Shown in pieces: positions 58,980 through 64,000 of a stretch of 64,000 nt of DNA (the first letter of the stretch is position 1; the number at the start of each line of letters is the position of its first letter). The notes beneath the pieces were generated by a model. That model was not told where the DNA came from. It did no database searches and was given only the letters and a program-made list of their open reading frames with translations. Made by a program: the position numbers and the translations under genes. This DNA is from Hibiscus mutabilis (Eukaryota; Streptophyta; Magnoliopsida; Malvales; Malvaceae): assembly GCA_019671005.1 (NCBI GenBank), contig CM033725.1, positions 37,780,678 to 37,844,677 of the forward strand, given 5' to 3'.

Positions 58980-60721
58980 CTAAAATACTACTGAGACATG
59001 TTCTCCCAGATTTACCTTCTCGTGACCAGTTAGTCTTCTCTTTGTGGTGCAAAGCTCCTTTAAAAATTGGGCATACCTTGGCACTTGTCGGATTACTTCT
59101 AGGAGAGGTATGTTGACTTGTACTTTTTGGAACACCTCTAAGATGTCCTTCTCTTCGGCTCTCTTGTCACGCCTCATCAATCTCGATGGGAAGGGTGGTG
59201 CGATTTCATGAGAAGGAGGAGGAGGTGGTGGCGATGAAGATGTACCTTGGAAGTTAGAAGGTGGCGTTTCCTTTCCCTTCTTGGACCGTGCGACATTCTC
59301 TTCGGGGACTTCAAGTATGACAACGGTTCCACTTCGGAGGGTGATAGCACTAATATTCTCTCTCGGATTTGACTCCGTTTGAGAAGGAAGTCTTCCCTGC
59401 GACTCTAGTCTCCCCATGGTTTGAGCTAACTGGGTCATTTTATTGTCCAAATCTTTTAGATGGGCCTCGGTGCGGTTTTGAAACTTCTCTTGGGATATTG
59501 CCAACCGTTCAACGATGGATTCCAATGATGACTTCGGTTGCTGATATTATTGTTGAGTGGGTTGTCTCTGCTGATATGGTTGACTTTGCCTTTGATTTTG
59601 AGCATAACTGAAGTTCGAATGATTTTTCCAACCTGGATTATACGAGTTGGCGTTGGGGTTGTATTGTCTTTGTGGAGGTCCTAGAAAATTCCCCATGGCA
59701 TTCACTTGCGCAGTGTCCTCTTCTTGTAAAATTGGACAGCAGTCCGTCGGATGCTCTAGGCTCGTACATATCCCACAAAGCCTGGCTGTAATTCTTTTGT
59801 CTACAACAAGAGATTGAACAATATCAGCTAATTTATCAATTTTGTTTTCCAGTGAAACTGTACTTACCTCGTGAACCCGTCGAGATGGTTCACTTGAAGG
59901 ATGAAATCGTTGCGAGTTAGCGGTCATAGTAGATATTAACGTTCTTGCCGCTGTAGAAGTCATGTTAACAAGAGCTCCTACACTTACTGCGCTACCACTT
60001 TCATGTCCATAGGTGTTAATCCTTCATAGAAATACTGGAGAAGCGTTTGTTCAGACAATCTGTGTTACGGATAGTTTACGCACAGCTTCTTGAAACGCTC
60101 CCAGTAGTCATATAAAGATTCAGTATCCTTTTGTTGGATACTCAGGATACATCGCCTTAGCTCGCTTGCCTTAGCTTCTGGGAAAAACCTGTCAAGAAAA
60201 AGGCGAGCCATGTCAGTCCAAGTTGAAACCAAGTTGGAGGGTAAATCAAGTAGCCAATCTTTAGCAATATCAGCTAGAGAAAAGGGAAAAGCGCGAAGTT
60301 TTATTTTATCCTCAGAGACTCCCTGTAGTTTTGTGCTTAGACAGACCATGTGAAATTCCTTAAGATGTTTATGTAGATTTTCACTTGGCAAACCGTGATA
60401 GGTTGGTAAAAGGTGTATTAAGCCTGCCTTGAGAGCGAATGGTGTCTCGCCATTTAGGAATGTTATGCACATCAGCTGGTTATCATCAGGGGCCGCAGTC
60501 AGTTGTCAAATAGTTTGGTCGTTGTCTCCCATCGAAACTGGTTCTTCGGTTGTGTGGTCGAAATGTGATTCTACTTCAGATGTTATTTCTAGATCACGCT
60601 CTAGTTGTTGTTGTCGCTGTCTTTGCTTCCTTTCTCGAAGTGTTTGGGCATGTAGTATTCGGGCGAATGCTTCGATCTCTGGGTTATAATCTGCTTGTTC
60701 TCTCGGATTCCTCCTGGTCAT
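58980..60721 (-). pseudogene. Athila D gag
   Basis: Starts at 60721 (MTRRNPREQADYNPEIEAFA). Next is the capsid-like part (KAGLIHLLPTYHGLPSENLHKHLKEF, AFPFSLADIAKDWLLDLP, FFPEAKASELRRCILSIQQ; 60065-60472). Then CGICTSLEHPTDCCP (about 59740), the Cys/His cluster typical of Athila gag, and a Pro-rich tail (59150-59300). In-frame stops near 60503, 60063 and 59545 and a frameshift near 60000 break it. Five of six prolines in a row near 59215 come from GGAGGT/GGTGGC codon runs. Confidence 0.92.
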
Positions 60722-60755
60722 AAATCAAACAAAAATAATCAGTAACTTCGCCGAA

Positions 60756-60775
60756 GTCCCCGGCAACGGCGCCAA
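60756..60775 (-). other. Primer binding site of Athila D (tRNA-Asp)
   Basis: Minus sense TTGGCGCCGTTGCCGGGGAC, two to three bases from the 5' LTR. This is the standard Athila PBS. Confidence 0.92.
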
Positions 60776-60777
60776 TT

Positions 60778-62074
60778 TGACACGCGTTGTTTTCGCGTCA
60801 AAATAACTTCTTAAATAATTAATAAAGGAATTCAAACGTAGTAAAAGAGAAGTAAGGGTCGATCCCACAAGGACTAAGAGAACTTCCTGATTTATGTTTT
60901 TTCAATCGGTGAGCCAACAAGAGAGTTGAATAATATTTAAGTATGGTGGGGATTTGTGGAATTAAGTAAAAAAATAAGAGATTGTAGAAAAGATTAGGAA
61001 GTGATTTAATATGGTAAAGATTAGCCTCGGGCTTTTGCTTTGACTCAGTTTTCTTGGATCATGGGAATAAGGATTTTTCACTTCGGGATTCACGTCGGTT
61101 ACTTGCCTACAAGGATCAATCCTTGTGACTGTGCCTTGTATACCGAATGCCCAAGTGCCATATTTGATATCGATTTTGGAAATTGATCTAATAAACAACA
61201 ATGTTGTAGATCAAAATTGTTTAAGTAAAGGCCGACTCAGACTATGTTGTTTCAATAATAACTGATTCTGATCTCAGTTTCCTCTTAGCAAACAATTTTG
61301 TTGAGTGTGTTCCCAGGAAGTCGAATGTGCTTCAATAGCCGATCCTTCCTCTCACACATTTAACTAAAACAACATCCTGACCAACGTCAATCTTTGGTTT
61401 TGAAATCATTTTGATTTTGAAGTTAAGTTTAGAAAACTGAGAGAGACACCCGAAGTTGTTTAAGTGCTTTTCAATCCTCATGTTGGAATTGAGTCATTGC
61501 TTTAGCCTTTGGCTATGGAAAACTTAGCTAAGTATGATTATGGAAGAAATCTTTCTTAGCATTGTTTTAAAATAATAAAAAAACTAAGAACAAGAAAATA
61601 AAGAAGAACTTTAATTGAAAGTAAAAATAAGCTAAGAGAATTGAGAGATAATAGATCTATGAGATATGAGAGATGATTTTTGAGTTTGCCCAAATGGGGT
61701 ATTTATAGCAGCCTAAAACCCTAAAATAACCCTAAGGGATAAAAGATAAATCCCAAATTATTTAAATTAAATACAAAAGATATTTCCAAAGTTTGAATTT
61801 AAATTTCGGCTAATAAGTTATCTAAAATGCGGCTGATAAGCTATCGTTGCTGCTGACGTGGCATCTAGTTAAACTTTCATGCCCAGATTTATGCCCACTA
61901 ATCCAGCCATGAATCCAAAAAATTAAAAATTGCACAATTTCACCAGTTTTAGCAACATTTCTGGAATTTACTGTTCTGCATGGAAAATGAACAAAAATGC
62001 CCGAATTAGCAATTTAAAACAACCAACCAAGGAGTAATTATCAATAGAATAATGCATAATTTAAACACTAATCA
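60778..62074 (-). repeat. 5' LTR of Athila D
   Basis: 1.30 kb, plus-strand ends TGACACGCG and ACTAATCA. It matches 48886-50242 throughout, with scattered substitutions. Confidence 0.95.
61700..61707 (-). promoter_or_regulatory. TATA box in the 5' LTR of Athila D
   Basis: Minus-sense CTATAAATACCCCATTT. The other LTR has the same box near 49850. Confidence 0.5.
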
Positions 62075-62079
62075 GGAAA

Positions 62080-62994
62080 GTTTAGATGTTTTAGCCCTTC
62101 CAACTTTAAATGTTTTTCATTTAAGTTCCAAATTTTCACTCTTAGATTTTAATTTAGTTCAATTGAGTCCTAATTTATATTAATTTAATTGAAATTCCAC
62201 ATTTAGTTTTAGAATTCTTTTAATTATGTCCATGGTTTATGCTTCTAAGTTTTAATTTAGCTCAATTAGATCCTAAGTTTAATAAGTTAATTCAATTCGA
62301 ACATTCTTATTATACCATATAAATTTTGATTTAATATAATTATACACAAATTTTTGATTTGGATGTAAATATGTAATTGTACACATGAAAGTTGAAACTT
62401 TAATTTAGTTCAATTGTACACATGAAGCTTTGATTTAAATATTTAATCAAATTCAAATACATAAATTAGCAAGTTCAATCAGAATTAATCTCGTAAATCA
62501 ATAACCATATACTAAACCATAAGCCATTAATATTAAACCCAAAACCATAAACCCTAAGGAATCGTAATTAATCTCATAAACCAATAACCATAAGCTAAAT
62601 CATAAACCATTGATACTAAACCAAAAACTTTAAGGAATCCAAATAAATCACATAAACCAATAACCCTAAACTAAACACTAAACTAAACCATAAATCTTAA
62701 AGAATCATAATTAATCTCCTAAACTAATAACAGTAAACTAAACCATAAACTGTTACTATTAAACCATAAATCATAAAGCTTAAGGAATTATGTTGACAAC
62801 ATTTAGATATTTAATAAAACTTTTAAATATTTTTATATACTATAATTTATAAATATAAAAAAGTAAACATATTAATTTAATGATTATAGTTAATCATGTA
62901 CCTTAAATTGTGAAGTTGTATTTTTTCACACTATAATATAATAAATTCATAATCTCAAAAATTCATCAATTGTAACTTAATAGTTATTACAAGT
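62080..62994. other. AT-rich interior of the split Mutator-like element, right side
   Basis: No gene. It includes the 62486-62790 repeat listed separately. TTTAATTTAGTTCAATT-type phrases recur at 62140-62420. Confidence 0.6.
62486..62790. repeat. Four diverged units of about 70-83 bp rich in AAACCATAAACC words
   Basis: Units begin TAATCTC(G/A/C)TAAA near 62486, 62569 and about 62712, with a variant unit near 62645, and each ends AAGGAAT or AAGAAT. Some spots read CCATAAACCCTAAGG, which recalls but is not the plant telomere repeat. Confidence 0.65.
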
Positions 62995-63370
62995 CAGATA
63001 AATACCAAGTCACGTAAATATCAGACCAGATCAATAACAAGTCAGGTCATTTACAAGTTGAGTCAATTACAGATCGGGTTCATAACAGGTCAGGTTGATA
63101 ACATGTCGGGTAATATCAGTTATTTACCAGGTTAATCTCGAGTTCAGGTTCATATCAGGTCAGATGCAGGTCGGGTTTGGTTATCACATTATCGGGTTGA
63201 ATTCGATTTAGGTCGTTCTCAGGTCGGGTTCAGATCCAAAAGTTCCAGGTCCAACTCAGGTTCAGGTCAACACCAGTTCAGACTCAAATCAATTTTGGAT
63301 CACCACCACCTCGGGTCAAAAGAAGTTCTAACTCAAGTCGGTTTCAGTTAGTTTTGCAGGTCGGGTCAGC
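62995..63370. repeat. Degenerate CAGGTCGGGT repeats, right subterminal cluster
   Basis: Words such as ACAGGTCAGGTT, CAGGTCGGGTTCAGATC and AAGTCAGGTCA recur with 12-25 base spacing up to the right terminus at 63384. Confidence 0.85.
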
Positions 63371-63804
63371 TTTTTACATCCCTTTATCCAAATTAGAGCT
63401 TCAAAGTTTCCCTTTTAATACTCATTTATTTTCTACAATTATCTCTCCTATTTTAATTATTTAATCCTAATAAGAACATAGAGTTAAGGCTCTATCTATT
63501 TAATTAAATCTAGATGTTCATTAATTATCTAACAAATATACTACATGTTATGTTTAAACCATGTAACACACATATAATTAAATTGCATTAAAATTAAATA
63601 ATTAAATGCTGGACTAAATTGAAAGGAATTGAAACTTGGAACTCATTTTATTACAATTGGGAATTGAATTAAAAGAAAACAAAATCATAGGGCCCAAATA
63701 CCCAAATACCCAATTAACTCGGATACAACCCGCGGGTCCTGTTACCCGACCGGATGCCAACTCGCGGGTCTCCCAGCACCAAAACGGTGTCGTTTGGAGA
63801 CCAT

Positions 63805-63812
63805 TATAAAAG
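63805..63812 (+). promoter_or_regulatory. Candidate TATA box at the right edge
   Basis: TATAAAAG in CCATTATAAAAGCCC, followed 25-50 bases later by a CTCACTC/CTCTCTC-rich leader, the usual look of a plant core promoter. Confidence 0.5.
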
Positions 63813-63964
63813 CCCTTTTTTTGCTTAAATCCCTCATTTTTCAGATATCCACTCTTTCTCCTCACTCATTTTCTCTCTCAAAAAGCTCTGCTTATAAACC
63901 ACTTCTGCCCAAATTTCCTCAGCAAAGCGAATCAAAGGTCATTTTTCTTTGAGATTTTATTGAG

Positions 63965-63988
63965 TGTTCATCACAAATGTGATGAACA
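63965..63988. repeat. Perfect 11-bp-arm inverted repeat
   Basis: TGTTCATCACA and TGTGATGAACA separated by AA. It overlaps the first candidate ATG at 63982. Confidence 0.8.
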
Positions 63989-64000
63989 TGATGAACTCAA

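Larger units (their letters stand above)
48881..62079 (-). mobile_element. Full-length Athila Ty3/gypsy element D (48886-62074), TSD GGAAA
   Basis: GGAAA flanks both ends (48881-48885, 62075-62079). LTRs: 48886-50242 (3') and 60778-62074 (5'). On the minus strand come a tRNA-Asp PBS, gag, protease, RT, RNase H, integrase, then a third ORF of the Athila type, a non-coding 3' region and a PPT-like AAGTGAGGGGGAATT before the 3' LTR. 13.2 kb in total, or about 11.7 kb without the 1.43-kb insert, which is normal for Athila. Every gene has stops, so it is inactive. Confidence 0.96.
48126..63393. mobile_element. Presumed Mutator-like element (48135-63384) split by Athila D; 9-bp TSD TATCCAAAT
   Basis: TATCCAAAT occurs exactly at 48126-48134 and 63385-63393. 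Just inside, the left end reads AAGGATGTGAAATCA and the reverse-complemented right end AAGGGATGTAAAAAGC, so the ends are inverted over about 12 bases. Both subterminal regions are made of degenerate CAGGTCGGGTT repeats (48150-48480, 62995-63370), in inverted layout. Without Athila D the element is about 2.1 kb and has no transposase. The 9-bp TSD points to Mutator-like elements, and the GGATGT terminus matches the 7189-8382 element. Confidence 0.65.
63394..64000 (+). other. Right-edge flank, possible start of a transcription unit
   Basis: AT-rich to about 63680, then GC-rich blocks with two GCGGGT motifs (63730-63770) and AAAACGGTGTCGTTT before a TATA box at 63805. A CT-rich leader follows (63840-63890). 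The last bases hold ATGAACATGATGAACTC from 63982, which could begin a CDS that continues outside the window. No coding match can be made from so few codons. Confidence 0.35.

Noticed and set aside
60756..60775. tRNA-like sequence
   Set aside because: It is the primer binding site complementary to a tRNA 3' end, not a tRNA gene; no cloverleaf around it. The same holds at 37618, 21682 and 24529.

Overview
This window looks like repeat-rich intergenic DNA from a plant nuclear genome, most likely a eudicot. The grounds are Ogre/Tat and Athila Ty3-gypsy retrotransposons with plant-type primer binding sites, a plant L1-type LINE, Mutator-like and hAT-like DNA elements with intact target-site duplications, a Ulp1-like protease pseudogene, FAR1 domains, and one intact plant-specific ATL RING-H2 gene. 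I cannot name the species. Only one gene looks functional (ATL-type, 12339-13004, minus strand). A second promoter and gene start may begin at the right edge.

Layout, left to right. 1-3790 is the 3' end of an Ogre-type element (copy A, plus strand), inserted in a LINE whose remaining ORF2 runs 3791-6290. 6.3-12.3 kb is AT-rich DNA holding a Mutator-like element (7189-8382), a hairpin, a LINE RNase H fragment (10206-10660) and a 757-bp long-TIR Mutator-like element (11018-11774). The ATL gene follows. 15048-40058 is a full-length Ogre-type element on the minus strand (copy B, TSD GTATA), with tRNA-Arg-like PBS, ORF1, gag, protease, a probable intron, RT, RNase H, a second RNase H-like domain, integrase and a tandem-repeat 3' region. 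Nested in it is an Athila-like derivative at 18859-26074 (TSD GTAAG), arranged LTR-int-LTR-int-LTR, whose 1.3-kb internal units keep only a PBS and part of integrase.

40064-43720 is a decayed Ulp1-like protease gene with an HMG-box-like exon. 44642-45480 is an internally deleted FAR1/MULE-type pseudogene. A 187-bp tandem array (45484-46470) and an hAT-like MITE (47256-47460) follow. 48135-63384 is a presumed Mutator-like element (9-bp TSD, GGATGT termini, degenerate CAGGTCGGGT repeats near both ends), split by a full-length Athila element (48886-62074, TSD GGAAA, minus strand). That Athila element carries a 1.43-kb copy of the 46-47.5 kb segment inside its RNase H region, flanked by an exact 32-bp duplication.

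Insertion order can be read from the nesting: LINE before Ogre A; Ulp1 region before Ogre B before the C array; Mutator-like host before Athila D before the 1.43-kb copy. Few genes here act together. The retroelement genes are the usual replication modules, mostly broken by stops and frameshifts. In Athila D most stops sit where CAA/CAG or TGG would be expected, as with deamination of methylated DNA.
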